This document shows, in pieces, positions 1-8,757 of a DNA stretch of 43,826 bases. Origin of the DNA: Phycisphaerales bacterium (GTDB lineage Bacteria; Planctomycetota; Phycisphaerae; Tepidisphaerales; Tepidisphaeraceae); the NCBI GenBank assembly GCA_028291615.1, contig JAQGHM010000294.1, positions 1 through 43,826 of the forward strand. Direction: 5' to 3'. The position numbers and the translations under genes are program-made. The notes under the pieces were generated by a model, which saw only the letters and a program-made list of their open reading frames with translations, had not been told where the DNA came from and did not search any database. Each line of letters opens with the position of its first letter. Position 1 is the first letter of the stretch.

Positions 1-605
1 TGCAGGATCGGCAGCACCGCCCCGTCCGTTGCCGGATTCAGGAACTTATTCGAATGCCACGCCGTCGCCAGCGGTCCGGTCTCGGCCTCCCCGTCCCCGA
101 TCACGCACGCCACGGTCAGCCCGGGATTGTCGAACACTGCGCCGAACGCGTGACTGAGCGAGTAACCCAACTCGCCCCCCTCGTGAATCGAGCCAGGTGT
201 CTCGGGCGCGACGTGACTCGGAATGCCGCCGGGGAACGAGAATTGCCTGAACAGTTTTCTTAAGCCATCCTCATCCTGCGTGATGGCTGGGTAGACCTCG
301 CTGTACGTTCCCTCCAGATAGGTGTTGGCGACCATCGCCGGCCCGCCATGGCCCGGCCCGGAGATGTAGATCATGTCCAGGTCGTGCTGCTTGATGATCC
401 GGTTCAAGTGGACGTAAACAAAGTTCTGGCCCGGCGTCGTCCCCCAGTGCCCGAGCAGCCGCGCCTTCACGTGCTTCAGGTCCAGCGGCTGCTTGAGCAG
501 CGGATTATCGTAAAGGTAAATCTGCCCCACCGACAGGTAGTTGGCCGCCCGCCAGTAAGCGTCCATCTTCCGCAAAAGTTCCGGTGTAACCGCCGCATCA
601 GCCAT
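1..605 (-). CDS. xfp: Phosphoketolase, N-terminal part (cut by window edge)
   Basis: The first 201 residues of a thiamine-diphosphate-dependent D-xylulose 5-phosphate/fructose 6-phosphate phosphoketolase, which splits the sugar phosphate with inorganic phosphate into acetyl phosphate and an aldose phosphate in the cytoplasm. Visible landmarks are [10 protein letters not shown] (residues 53-62), [11 protein letters not shown] (81-91), the phosphoketolase signature EGGELGY (142-148) and the TPP-binding stretch [19 protein letters not shown]. The family is usually about 790 residues, so roughly three quarters lies beyond base 1. The ATG at 605 has a strong GAAGGAG ribosome-binding site 5 nt upstream. 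It lies 23 nt downstream of ackA on the same strand, so both are probably co-transcribed and acetyl phosphate passes directly to acetate kinase. Confidence 0.95.
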   Translation of the reverse strand, partial: MADAAVTPELLRKMDAYWRAANYLSVGQIYLYDNPLLKQPLDLKHVKARLLGHWGTTPGQNFVYVHLNRIIKQHDLDMIYISGPGHGGPAMVANTYLEGTYSEVYPAITQDEDGLRKLFRQFSFPGGIPSHVAPETPGSIHEGGELGYSLSHAFGAVFDNPGLTVACVIGDGEAETGPLATAWHSNKFLNPATDGAVLPIL

Positions 606-628
606 GACGACTCCTTCTCTGGTAGCTC

Positions 629-1831
629 CTACGATCCCATCATCCCGAGCAAGTCGCAAACCGTTCGAGCAATCACGATCTCTTCATCCGTTTTGATCAC
701 GCGTACGTCCACCCGCGCGCCGTCAGTTGAAATTATCGCCGCCCCCGCCGCGTTTCGGGACGGATCGATTCGCACGCCCAGGAACTCCAAGCCCGCGCAA
801 ACCTCCGCCCGCACCTCGACCGAGTGCTCCCCGATTCCGCCGGAGAAGACGATCGTATCGAGTCCTTCCATCACTGCCGCCAGCGAGCCGATCCACTTTC
901 GCGCCGAATAACAGAAGAGCTCTACCGCCTCCGCCGCCCGCACGTCTGTCCCGCGCCGGGCGATGAGGTCGCGCATGTCCGAGCTTGTCTCTGAGACGCC
1001 GATCAACCCGCATCGCTTATTGATGAACTCTTCCATCCCTTCCGCATTGAGGTTCTCCGCGCGCACCAGGTACGCCAGCAGACCCGGATCGAGATCGCCC
1101 GGCCGCGTCCCCATCATCAGCCCGGCGGTTGGCGTGAACGCCATCGTCGTCTCTATCGGCCGCCCCCTGCGCACCGCCGCCATGCTCGCGCCGTTTCCAA
1201 GGTGCGCCAGGATCACCCGCCCGTCCGCCACGGTCGCCCCCGCCGTCCGTCGCAGTTCTTCCATCAGGTAGGTGTACGACAACCCGTGGAATCCAAACCG
1301 CCGTACACCGGCCGCTTCGTATTGGCGCGGGATCGGGAGTAGCTTGGCTACCCGGGGCATCTCACGATGAAAGGCCGTATCGAAACATGCCACCTGCGAT
1401 ACACCGCCGAACGCCTTCCCCATCGCTTCGATCAGCGCGATTTCCCCCGGCAGGTGCACCCGGTCCAATTCCTCGATCCGCCGCAACTCTGCGATCAGGT
1501 CAGGCGTCATCCGCTGATGCTCCACCAGCCGCGCACCCCCATGTACGATCCGATGTCCGATGCCGACCACCTTGGCCGTCCCTAGCCGCCCCTGCACCCA
1601 TTCGATGATCGCCCGCGCCGCATCGTCATGGCCCCCCGCTCCCACCGGCCGCCGCTCCGGCGTCTCCCCCACTGCGCCTGCGACCAGCGTCGCATCCTCG
1701 CCGCCGATTCGCTCGACCTCCCCTCCCATCAACCGCCGGGGTTCCCGGCCCGCGCGATAAACCGCGAACTTGATGCTCGACGATCCGCCGTTGATGGTCA
1801 GCACACAGTCTTGCATCTCATACGTTCCCAT
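629..1831 (-). CDS. ackA: Acetate kinase
   Basis: Acetate kinase, 400 residues, the normal family length; it interconverts acetyl phosphate plus ADP with acetate plus ATP. The sequence shows the N-terminal phosphate-binding motif [28 protein letters not shown], the family signature [11 protein letters not shown], the [12 protein letters not shown] loop and the C-terminal [10 protein letters not shown] chose the ATG at 1831 because AAGGA lies about 7 nt upstream; another in-frame ATG at 1816 would also give an intact motif, and the open frame runs back to 1867. It is the first gene of a two-gene unit with xfp downstream, which gives one ATP per acetyl phosphate formed by the phosphoketolase. 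Confidence 0.95.
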   Translation of the reverse strand: MGTYEMQDCVLTINGGSSSIKFAVYRAGREPRRLMGGEVERIGGEDATLVAGAVGETPERRPVGAGGHDDAARAIIEWVQGRLGTAKVVGIGHRIVHGGARLVEHQRMTPDLIAELRRIEELDRVHLPGEIALIEAMGKAFGGVSQVACFDTAFHREMPRVAKLLPIPRQYEAAGVRRFGFHGLSYTYLMEELRRTAGATVADGRVILAHLGNGASMAAVRRGRPIETTMAFTPTAGLMMGTRPGDLDPGLLAYLVRAENLNAEGMEEFINKRCGLIGVSETSSDMRDLIARRGTDVRAAEAVELFCYSARKWIGSLAAVMEGLDTIVFSGGIGEHSVEVRAEVCAGLEFLGVRIDPSRNAAGAAIISTDGARVDVRVIKTDEEIVIARTVCDLLGMMGS

Positions 1832-1857
1832 GCGTCGTCCTTCTGCGGTCACCGGCC

Positions 1858-1863
1858 ATAGTA
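1858..1863 (-). promoter_or_regulatory. Possible -10 box for ackA-xfp
   Basis: TACTAT on the minus strand, 26 nt before the chosen ackA ATG. No convincing -35 is seen at the expected distance, so this is a weak candidate. Confidence 0.2.
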
Positions 1864-1876
1864 ACACCGGACATGC

Positions 1877-1904
1877 TTGCCTCCCCCCGTCGCCCCCGTA
1901 AGAT
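1877..1904 (+). promoter_or_regulatory. Possible sigma70-type promoter for the DUF2760 gene
   Basis: TTGCCT at 1877-1882, a 16-nt spacer and TAAGAT at 1899-1904, giving a leader of about 40 nt before the ATG at 1951. The -35 matches the consensus only in its TTG half. The region is shared with the divergent ackA gene. Confidence 0.3.
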
Positions 1905-1950
1905 TCCCCGTCGCGCTCGAGCCGGGCGCGGACAGCGCGAAAGGCCGTTT

Positions 1951-2478
1951 ATGCACCGCATTATCATCGCTTTTAAGATGTTCTTCGCCATCCTGTTCGA
2001 CAAAACCGTCGCCGCGCGGGCCGAGCGCTTGTCGCAAGAAACGCCAGCCGAGTCCGCCAAACCCTCAGCGCCGCCAGCCGCCGCCGCGCCCGTCTCCACC
2101 CGTAGCGACGCGCTCACGCTTCTTTCTGTGCTGCAGCGCGAAGCCCGCCTGATCGACTTCCTTAAGGAGGACATCACCGCGTATGAGGACGCCCAGATCG
2201 GCGCCGCCGTCCGCGACGTCCACCGCGATGCCGCCGCCGCGCTCGACCGCCTCTTCGCGCTGCGGCCGCTCATGGATCAACCGGAGGGGAGCGAGATCCC
2301 GCTAACCGCTACCCCTGATGCGAACCGCGTTCGCCTCGTCGGCAACCTTGGCGGGCAAGCGCCGACCCGCGGCCGCCTCCAGCACGCCGGCTGGCAGGCC
2401 ACGAAGCAGGAACTTCCCCAATTCACGGGCCAAGCCAGCGCCGCGCTAGTGATCGCCCCAGCCGAGGTAGAGGTCTAA
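1951..2478 (+). CDS. DUF2760 domain protein
   Basis: A 175-residue cytoplasmic protein of the DUF2760 family. The recognisable core is LLSVLQREARLIDFLKED followed by AQIGAAVRDVHRDAAAALD. The N-terminus (MHRIIIAFKMFFAILFDK) is hydrophobic and may be a membrane-associating helix. The ATG at 1951 has GAAAGG six nt upstream; the open frame extends back to 1873, but the extra 26 residues are basic and low-complexity and are not expected. From general knowledge, this family sits beside atypical Hsp70 genes, and here it directly precedes two of them, so a partner or cofactor role in that chaperone system is plausible. Biochemical function is unknown. Confidence 0.8.
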   Translation: MHRIIIAFKMFFAILFDKTVAARAERLSQETPAESAKPSAPPAAAAPVSTRSDALTLLSVLQREARLIDFLKEDITAYEDAQIGAAVRDVHRDAAAALDRLFALRPLMDQPEGSEIPLTATPDANRVRLVGNLGGQAPTRGRLQHAGWQATKQELPQFTGQASAALVIAPAEVEV

Positions 2479-2505
2479 TTTCTGATTTCTGATTTCTGAC
2501 TTCTG
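2478..2505 (+). repeat. Array of four 7-mers (ATTTCTG type) before Hsp70 start
   Basis: Three exact copies of ATTTCTG and one ACTTCTG, head to tail, 28 nt in all. The first base overlaps the TAA stop of the DUF2760 gene. The array is followed by GTTTCCCCC and then the ATG at 2515, so it fills the whole intergenic gap and leaves no Shine-Dalgarno. Confidence 0.85.
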
Positions 2506-2514
2506 GTTTCCCCC

Positions 2515-4350
2515 ATGCCTTCCACCGCCAAATTTTCCATCGGCATTGACCTTGGCACGACCAACAGCGTTCTCGCCTACACCGCGCTGGGCGACGAGCA
2601 GTCCGCGCCGCCGTCGATCCTCCCGATCCCGCAACTCACCGCCCCCTCAACGATCGAGCCGCGCGACGTGCTCCCTTCCTTCCTATACCTCGCCACCGAC
2701 GCTGAGACGACCGCCAAAGCCTTCAACCTTCCCTGGGTGAAGGCCGCGCGCGACTACGTCGTAGGGCACTTCGCTCAGAAGCAATCCGCCGATGTCCCCA
2801 CGCGCAGCATCGCCGGCGCGAAATCGTGGCTGACCTATACGCGGGTCGATCGCCGCTCGCCCATCCTCCCGTGGAACGCACCCGCCGACGTGCCCAAGGT
2901 TTCGCCCGTCGAAGCCAGCCGCCGTTATCTCGAGCACATCGTCCAGACCTGGAACGCCGCCCACCCCGAGGCGCCGCTGAAGGATCAGCAGGTCGTGCTG
3001 ACGGTCCCCGCCAGCTTCGACGCCGCGGCCCGCGACCTCACCCGTGAGGCCGCGCTCGCTGCGGGTTTGCCCGACGATTTCGTCCTGCTTGAAGAGCCCC
3101 AAGCGGCGCTCTATGCGTGGCTCGCTGATCAGGGCGATGCCTGGCGCAAGCACCTTAAATTAGGCGACACGCTGCTCGTCTGTGACGTCGGTGGCGGCAC
3201 GACTGACTTCACGCTGATCGGCGTCGCCGAAGAGGACGGCCAGCTCACCCTCCGCCGCATCGCCGTCGGCAACCATACGCTGGTCGGCGGCGACAACATG
3301 GACCTTGCTTTGGCCCATCACGCCACCACCGCCTTCGCCGCAAAGGGCGTTAACCTCAACCCGTGGCAATCCGTCGCCCTCTGGCACGCCTGCCGCAACG
3401 CCAAGGAGACGCTGCTTGCAGAATCGGGGCCGAAGAAACACCCCGTCGCCGTCTTGGGCCGCGGTTCCAAGTTGATCGGCGGCACGGTCAGCGTCGATCT
3501 CGACCAGAAGTCGGTCCGCGAACTGCTCCTTGAAGGGTTCTTTCCGCAGTGCGAGCTAAGCGATAAACCCGTCCGCCGCCCCACATCGGGTTTCCGCGAG
3601 ATCGGCCTGCCGTATGAATCGGACACCGCGATCACGCGACACTTGGCCGCCTTCCTGACCAGTAATGCCCCGCCTCAGGGCTCGTCTCTCCGTCCCACCC
3701 ACATCCTGTTCAACGGCGGCGTCTTTAAGTCCGTTGCGCTTCGCGAGCGCCTGCAGGATGTCCTCTCACACTGGTTCGGCAAAAAAGAAACCCCGGCCCT
3801 GCTGGGCAACGCCGGTCACGCCGACCTCGACTTCGCCGTCGCCCGCGGCGCGGCTTACTACGGCGCTGCCAAGACAGGCCGCGGCGTGCGCATCCGCGGC
3901 GGCGCGGCACGCTCATATTACGTCGGCATTGAAACCGCCGGGCTCGCCATACCCGGTGCACCGCGCCCGCTGCGGGCTCTCTGCGTTGTGCCGTTCGGCA
4001 TGGAAGAGGGGACGCAGGTTGACGTCCCCGCGCCGCCGTTTGGTGAGATTGGCCTGATCGTTGGCGAGGCGGCCATGTTCCGCTTTTTTTCCTCCGCCAC
4101 GCGCAAGGCGGACCGCCCGGGCGACGTGCTAGACCAGTGGACCGACGATGAGCTTACCGAGACGGACGCGCTCGAAGCCAATCTTCCCAGCGCCCAGAAC
4201 GCAGAGGACGGCTACGTCCCGGTCAAGTTCCAGTCGAAGCTGACGGAACTGGGCGTCTTCGAGCTCTGGTGCCTCAGCCAATCCGCCGACCAGAAATGGA
4301 AGCTGGAGTTCAGCGTGCGGGAAGAGCAGAAGCGGCCTAACCGATCTTAA
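2515..4350 (+). CDS. Hsp70-family protein, short form
   Basis: A 611-residue Hsp70/DnaK-like ATPase. It keeps the phosphate-1 motif IGIDLGTTNS (residues 9-18), the phosphate-2 motif DVGGGTTDFTLI (about 224-235) and the adenosine-region motif LFNGGVFKS (about 398-406). The C-terminal part after about residue 510 is short and does not look like a classical DnaK substrate-binding domain with lid, so client binding, if any, must differ. It is preceded by the DUF2760 gene, separated only by a 7-mer array, and no ribosome-binding site is visible before the ATG. It is clearly paralogous to the longer Hsp70-DUF3731 protein encoded downstream. Its last 14 nt overlap the 3' end of the opposing small gene. 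Probably an accessory, not housekeeping, Hsp70. Confidence 0.9.
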   Translation: MPSTAKFSIGIDLGTTNSVLAYTALGDEQSAPPSILPIPQLTAPSTIEPRDVLPSFLYLATDAETTAKAFNLPWVKAARDYVVGHFAQKQSADVPTRSIAGAKSWLTYTRVDRRSPILPWNAPADVPKVSPVEASRRYLEHIVQTWNAAHPEAPLKDQQVVLTVPASFDAAARDLTREAALAAGLPDDFVLLEEPQAALYAWLADQGDAWRKHLKLGDTLLVCDVGGGTTDFTLIGVAEEDGQLTLRRIAVGNHTLVGGDNMDLALAHHATTAFAAKGVNLNPWQSVALWHACRNAKETLLAESGPKKHPVAVLGRGSKLIGGTVSVDLDQKSVRELLLEGFFPQCELSDKPVRRPTSGFREIGLPYESDTAITRHLAAFLTSNAPPQGSSLRPTHILFNGGVFKSVALRERLQDVLSHWFGKKETPALLGNAGHADLDFAVARGAAYYGAAKTGRGVRIRGGAARSYYVGIETAGLAIPGAPRPLRALCVVPFGMEEGTQVDVPAPPFGEIGLIVGEAAMFRFFSSATRKADRPGDVLDQWTDDELTETDALEANLPSAQNAEDGYVPVKFQSKLTELGVFELWCLSQSADQKWKLEFSVREEQKRPNRS

Positions 4351-4690
4351 TCTCTGAGACCTTCACTTCCTTATACTCCTTGCCCGTTGCGTCCTTTTTG
4401 GTGGTCGGCTCGCCGGCCAGCGTGGCGGTCATCGACTTGCCGGCCTTGCGGATCTCGTGGGCCTTTTTGTACGAATCGCCCTCGCCCACCAGCACCCAGC
4501 GCGTGCCTTCCTTGTCCACCAGCATGACGTTGTGCCCACCCGCCGTTACGCCCGAGCAGGTGGCGCACTCGGACTTGCCGGTGATCGTCTTGGCCGCCTC
4601 GGGCTTCTTCTCTTCGGCGCTGGCGAGATTGCCCCATAGCGCGAGCGACAGGAACGCCAATGCCACCGTCAAAAGATACGAACGCTTCAT
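4337..4690 (-). CDS. Small exported protein with CxxC motif
   Basis: A 117-residue protein with a clear signal peptide (MKRSYLLTVALAFLSLALWG, cleavage probably after NLASA). The mature part contains one CATC pair, then a short beta-rich domain with GGHNVMLVDKEGTRWVLVG and a charged C-terminus. A metal- or redox-linked role for the CxxC pair is possible but not shown; it resembles small planctomycete periplasmic proteins such as the DUF6370 group, which I cannot confirm. The ATG at 4690 has a strong AAGGAG six nt upstream. The gene lies on the opposite strand between two Hsp70 genes and its stop overlaps the upstream Hsp70 gene by 14 nt. Confidence 0.8.
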   Translation of the reverse strand: MKRSYLLTVALAFLSLALWGNLASAEEKKPEAAKTITGKSECATCSGVTAGGHNVMLVDKEGTRWVLVGEGDSYKKAHEIRKAGKSMTATLAGEPTTKKDATGKEYKEVKVSEIKIG

Positions 4691-4709
4691 AACCGACTCC
4701 TTATGTTGA

Positions 4710-4723
4710 ATGACCGAGGTCAT
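4710..4723. promoter_or_regulatory. Palindrome ATGACC-GA-GGTCAT
   Basis: A perfect 6+2+6 inverted repeat in the 156-nt divergent region, 20 nt before the small exported gene and just downstream of a TATAAA on its strand. Its place fits an operator, but only one copy is seen. Confidence 0.25.
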
Positions 4724-4846
4724 CACTCGTTTATACCCACTCAATCAAGCAGCGTGGCCGACTATTCGCGCTCAAGTTCATCGCTGGTGCGTCGCGCCGG
4801 GCGGCGCATACAATCCCGGACGTCCGCACGCGACGCGACCTAACCC

Positions 4847-7723
4847 ATGGCCACTGCACCCGATCAAACTGATCCTACTTCCCGCTTCGTTGTCGGCATC
4901 GACCTGGGCACCACCAACAGCGCGGCGGCCTACGTTGACAGGCGTGCCGATCGCTGGGGCGTCCGCGACTTCCGGATCCCTCAGTTTGCCGCGCCCAGCG
5001 AAGTGGAGCCGCGGCCGGTGCTGCCGTCGTTCCACTATGAGCCTGCCCCGGGCGAATTCCCGCCGGGCGCGCTGCGGCTGCCATGGGAAAACGCCGACCC
5101 GGATCACATCGTTGGTCTCTTCGCGCGCGATCATGGCGCCGCGGTTCCCGGCCGGCTGATCGTCTCGGCCAAGTCGTGGCTGAGTCACAACGGCGTTGAT
5201 CGCACCGCGCCGCTGCTCCCGTGGCACGGTGCGCCTGATGTCACGCGGCTTTCGCCGGTTGAGGTCAGCCGGCGCTATCTCGCGCATATCCGGGCCGCCT
5301 GGGATAACGCCTACCCCGACGCGCCGCTGGCGCAACAGGACGTGATCCTTACCGTGCCGGCCAGCTTTGACGAGGTCGCTCGCGAGCTGACTGTTGATGC
5401 CGCGCGGGGCGCGGGCATGGCGCGGGTGACGTTGCTCGAAGAACCGCAGGCTGCGTTCTATGCCTGGATCAACGCGCAGGGGGACGCGTGGGAAGAGAAG
5501 GTACGGGCCGGCCAGAAAATCCTGATCTGCGACATCGGTGGCGGGACGACGGATTTCACGTTGATTCGCGTGAGAAGGCACGAAGGCACCGAGGCAGAGA
5601 GGCACGAAGGGAAAGTACTCTTTCATCGCGTGGCCGTCGGCGAGCACCTGATTCTTGGCGGCGACAACCTTGATCTCGCGCTGGCGCATCACATCGAGCG
5701 GCGGCTGAAGGGCGCAGAGGGAAAGCTCGACGCGCGGCAGTGGGGGCCGCTCGTACGGACATGCCGCGCGCTCAAGGAGTCGCTGCTCGGGCCGGATGCC
5801 CCGCAGCGCGTCACCGTCAACCTTGCCGGCGGCGGCTCGCGGTTGATCGGCGGGGCGACGCAGATCGAGGTGACGCGGCAGGAGGTGCAGGACTTGCTGC
5901 TCGAAGGGTTCCTGCCCCGCGTCGATCTGACCGATAAGCCGACGCCGCGCCGTTCGGGGTTTCAGGAGTTTGGCCTGCCCTACGCGCCCGATCCGGCGAT
6001 CACCAAGTACCTCGCGGCGTTTCTCATTGCCCATCGCTTCGCGGGCGAAGAAGGCGGGCACGGCGGGCTCGATCGGGGCGTCGGCAGCGCCGATCCGGCG
6101 CGGCCGCACGTGGTGCTCTTCAACGGCGGGCTTTTCGAGTCGCCCGTGCTTCGCGAGCGGTTGATCGACGTCCTGTCGAAATGGTTCAGCGGCGTCGAGC
6201 ACTGGTCGCCCGAGGTGCTCGACAACGACCGCCTCGACCTGGCCGTCGCGCGCGGCGCGGCGTACTACGGCATGGTGCGGCGTGGGCATGGCGTCCGCAT
6301 CTCGGGCGGGCTGGCGCGGTCGTATTATGTCGGCGTCGAGACGGGCACGGGCGACGGTTCCACCAGCGCCCTCTCGCTGCTGCCCGCCGGCACCGAAGAG
6401 GGGCACGAAGTGGTCCTGCCCGACCGCACGTTCAACCTTCTGATCCGCCAGCCCGTCGAGTTCCCGCTCTACGTCTCCAGCACGCGCACCACCGACCTGC
6501 CGGGCGCACTGGTGGCCGTGGACGGCGAGCAGATGACCCAGCTTCCGCCGATCCGTACGGTGTTGCAGTCCGGGCGCAAGACGGTGGCCGATACGGTGCG
6601 CGTCACGCTGCACGCGAAGCTGACCGAGATTGGCACGCTGGAGATGTGGTGCGCGGAAGTTGGCGGCGATCGCAAGTGGCGGCTGCAGTTCGACGTCCGC
6701 GGCACGCAGCGTTCCGACTACGCCGCGCACGAGGGCGAGGCCGAAGCGGAGGGCGTGGTGGATGAAACGATCATCAGCGACTGCGCGACGGTCATCCGCG
6801 CGAGCTTTACCAGGGGTTCGCCGCAGCGGCCGGAGAGCCTGGTCAAACGTCTCGAAGAGGCGACGGGCATGACGCGGCAGGAGTGGCCGTCGTCGTTGAT
6901 GCGGTCGTTCTGGGAGGTGCTGATGGAGGTCGAGCCGGGGCGGCGGCTGTCGGATCAGCACGAGGCGCGGTGGCTCAATCTCACGGGCTTCTGTTTGCGC
7001 CCGGGTTATGGCATGGCGGTGGATGATTGGCGCGTCGCGCAGACGTGGCGGCTTTACCCGCAGCGGGTCGTGCACGCGAAGAACGAGCTGGTGCGGGCGG
7101 AGTGGTGGATCTTGTGGCGGCGGCTGGCAGGCGGGTTGTCGGCTGGGCAGCAGCAGACGCTGGCGCAGCCGCTGCTGGGGGCGTTCCGCGATCGCGCGCG
7201 CATGCCGGGATCGGGCGGGCGCAACCGCGAGCCGGCGTATCAGTTCGGCGTGCACGAGACGGCCGAGGTCTGGCGGACGCTGGGGGCGATGGAACTGCTG
7301 CCGATAGACACCAAGGCGGAACTGGCGACGCTACTGCTCGACCTGCTGGCGCGCGAGCGGCCGAAGGAAGTGCACGAGGCGGCGCACTGGGCGCTGGGGC
7401 GGATCGGTGCGCGGGCGCCGGTGTATGGGCCGCTCAATGCGATGGCCCCGGTCGAGCAGGTTGAGGGGTGGTTGGCGACGCTGATCGGCTTGAAGCATCA
7501 CCAGCATTCCGCGCTCTTCGCCGCGGTGCAGATGGCGCGGCGGACCGGCGATCGATATCGCGATGTGTCTGATACGACCCGAGCGAACGTGCTGGCGTGG
7601 TTGAGCGAACATCAGGTGCCCGAACATTTTGTCACGCTTGTCCGCGAAGGCGGTGAGCTTGCTGACGAGGAACAGAAGACCGTATTCGGCGAATCGCTCC
7701 CCCGCGGGTTGCGGATCGAATGA
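4847..7723 (+). CDS. Hsp70-DUF3731 protein, long form
   Basis: A 958-residue protein with an N-terminal Hsp70 ATPase domain and a C-terminal DUF3731-type helical domain from about residue 649. Hsp70 motifs are VVGIDLGTTNS (15-25), DIGGGTTDFTLI (229-240) and LFNGGLFES. The C-terminal domain shows tryptophan-rich helices, for example SSLMRSFWEVLMEVEPG and RAEWWILWRRLAGGL. The domain replaces the classical substrate-binding region, so the protein probably works with DUF2760 and the short Hsp70. An octamer array at 5576-5607 is translated in frame just after the phosphate-2 motif, adding a net 8 residues relative to the paralogue. The ATG at 4847 is preceded by CTAACCC with no Shine-Dalgarno. Its promoter is unclear; TACAAT at 4809-4814 is a possible -10. 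Confidence 0.9.
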   Translation: MATAPDQTDPTSRFVVGIDLGTTNSAAAYVDRRADRWGVRDFRIPQFAAPSEVEPRPVLPSFHYEPAPGEFPPGALRLPWENADPDHIVGLFARDHGAAVPGRLIVSAKSWLSHNGVDRTAPLLPWHGAPDVTRLSPVEVSRRYLAHIRAAWDNAYPDAPLAQQDVILTVPASFDEVARELTVDAARGAGMARVTLLEEPQAAFYAWINAQGDAWEEKVRAGQKILICDIGGGTTDFTLIRVRRHEGTEAERHEGKVLFHRVAVGEHLILGGDNLDLALAHHIERRLKGAEGKLDARQWGPLVRTCRALKESLLGPDAPQRVTVNLAGGGSRLIGGATQIEVTRQEVQDLLLEGFLPRVDLTDKPTPRRSGFQEFGLPYAPDPAITKYLAAFLIAHRFAGEEGGHGGLDRGVGSADPARPHVVLFNGGLFESPVLRERLIDVLSKWFSGVEHWSPEVLDNDRLDLAVARGAAYYGMVRRGHGVRISGGLARSYYVGVETGTGDGSTSALSLLPAGTEEGHEVVLPDRTFNLLIRQPVEFPLYVSSTRTTDLPGALVAVDGEQMTQLPPIRTVLQSGRKTVADTVRVTLHAKLTEIGTLEMWCAEVGGDRKWRLQFDVRGTQRSDYAAHEGEAEAEGVVDETIISDCATVIRASFTRGSPQRPESLVKRLEEATGMTRQEWPSSLMRSFWEVLMEVEPGRRLSDQHEARWLNLTGFCLRPGYGMAVDDWRVAQTWRLYPQRVVHAKNELVRAEWWILWRRLAGGLSAGQQQTLAQPLLGAFRDRARMPGSGGRNREPAYQFGVHETAEVWRTLGAMELLPIDTKAELATLLLDLLARERPKEVHEAAHWALGRIGARAPVYGPLNAMAPVEQVEGWLATLIGLKHHQHSALFAAVQMARRTGDRYRDVSDTTRANVLAWLSEHQVPEHFVTLVREGGELADEEQKTVFGESLPRGLRIE
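5576..5607 (+). repeat. Array of four 8-mers (AGGCACGA type) inside the Hsp70 gene
   Basis: Four head-to-tail octamers, 32 nt: the first and last are AGGCACGA, the middle two are AGGCACCG and AGGCAGAG, and the array is followed by AGGG. It is translated in frame as RRHEGTEAERHEGK. It is the same family as the intergenic array at 20172-20203, whose first and last units are identical. Confidence 0.85.
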
Positions 7724-7727
7724 TGCG

Positions 7728-8738
7728 CTATTTTGTCGCGACGATCACCTGCTGCATGGTCGGCTCGAGGTTGGAGCAGTCGGTCTGGGTGAAGCCGGCG
7801 GCGCGGAACATCTGCTGGTATTCGGGGAAGGTGTAGGCATCGCCGGCGGGCGTGGTGGCGAGCATGATCAGGGCGAAGGATGCGGAGGGAGGCGGGGTGA
7901 TGCGGTCTTCGTTGGGGATGAACTCCAGCGCGAAGGCGCGGCCGCCGGGTTTGAGGGCGGCGCGGACTTTGCGAAGGAGGGTTTCGTTCTCGGCGGGGCT
8001 GAAGTGGTGGAGGAAGTTGGTCAGGAGCACGACGTCGAAGTCGTCGCCCCAGTCCACGTCGAACGCGCTGCCGGGGAGCGCCTCGAAACGATCCTGAACG
8101 CCGGCGGCCTGGGCATGATCCTGCGCGACGGTGAGGACGTTGGACCAGTCGCTGGCGACGACGGTGGCGTTGGGGTCCTGCCGCGCGACGGCGATGCCGT
8201 AGAGGCCGTGACCGGCGGCGACGTCGAGCACGCGCAGGGGGGCGGCGGGCGCAGCGGCGAGGACACGCTGGGCGAGGAGCTCGGCGGGCATGGCCGCCAT
8301 GCCGGCCATGCCGCGGGCGAAGCGCACCCAGACTTCATGTTCGGGATTCAGCGCGTTCTCGTTCCCGCGCACGCCGCCGGCGCGGACGGCGTCGCTCAGA
8401 TCTTCGAAGCGCTCGCGGAGGTGGGGCGAGCTGAGGAACTCGACCGCCCCGCCGATATATGCCGGCGATTCTCGATCCAGAAAGGTCGCGGAGTCGGCGG
8501 TGAGGTTGTACTTTTCGCCGGCCTTGGTGAGGAAGCCGAGGATCGTGAGGTAATCGGCCAGGATGCGCGCGCCGCGCTCGGCGATCTTGCAGGCGGTCGC
8601 GAGCGCCGCTGAGGAATTGTGACCGCGGGCGATGGCGCTGAAGAGATCCAATTCGATCGCGGACTTGAGCGCAGCGGTGCGCTGGTAGGCGTTGATGGTG
8701 TCGAAGAAGAGCTGGGGCGAAGGCGGGGTGTTGGGCAT
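7728..8738 (-). CDS. SAM-dependent methyltransferase (O-methyltransferase-like)
   Basis: A 336-residue class I methyltransferase with an N-terminal winged-helix dimerisation region (QRTAALKSAIELDLFSAIA) and a C-terminal Rossmann domain. Motif I is VLDVAAGHGLYGIAVA; an acidic residue in VVASDWSNVL and the LLTNFLHHFSPAE segment follow. This layout matches plant- and bacterial-type O-methyltransferases (Methyltransf_2). The substrate cannot be told. I chose the ATG at 8738; the frame is open to 8828, but the extra residues come from the upstream gene's shadow. It is the last gene of the minus-strand block starting at 15949, 19 nt after the LamG-like gene. It ends 4 nt from the convergent Hsp70 stop. 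Confidence 0.85.
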   Translation of the reverse strand: MPNTPPSPQLFFDTINAYQRTAALKSAIELDLFSAIARGHNSSAALATACKIAERGARILADYLTILGFLTKAGEKYNLTADSATFLDRESPAYIGGAVEFLSSPHLRERFEDLSDAVRAGGVRGNENALNPEHEVWVRFARGMAGMAAMPAELLAQRVLAAAPAAPLRVLDVAAGHGLYGIAVARQDPNATVVASDWSNVLTVAQDHAQAAGVQDRFEALPGSAFDVDWGDDFDVVLLTNFLHHFSPAENETLLRKVRAALKPGGRAFALEFIPNEDRITPPPSASFALIMLATTPAGDAYTFPEYQQMFRAAGFTQTDCSNLEPTMQQVIVATK

Positions 8739-8757
8739 GGTGTGTATCCGTTGATTG

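Noticed and set aside
4778..7255. An 825-codon open frame on the minus strand opposite the Hsp70-DUF3731 gene
   Set aside because: It is a GC-driven antisense shadow: arginine/proline-rich translation, no domain, while the opposite frame encodes clear Hsp70 motifs.
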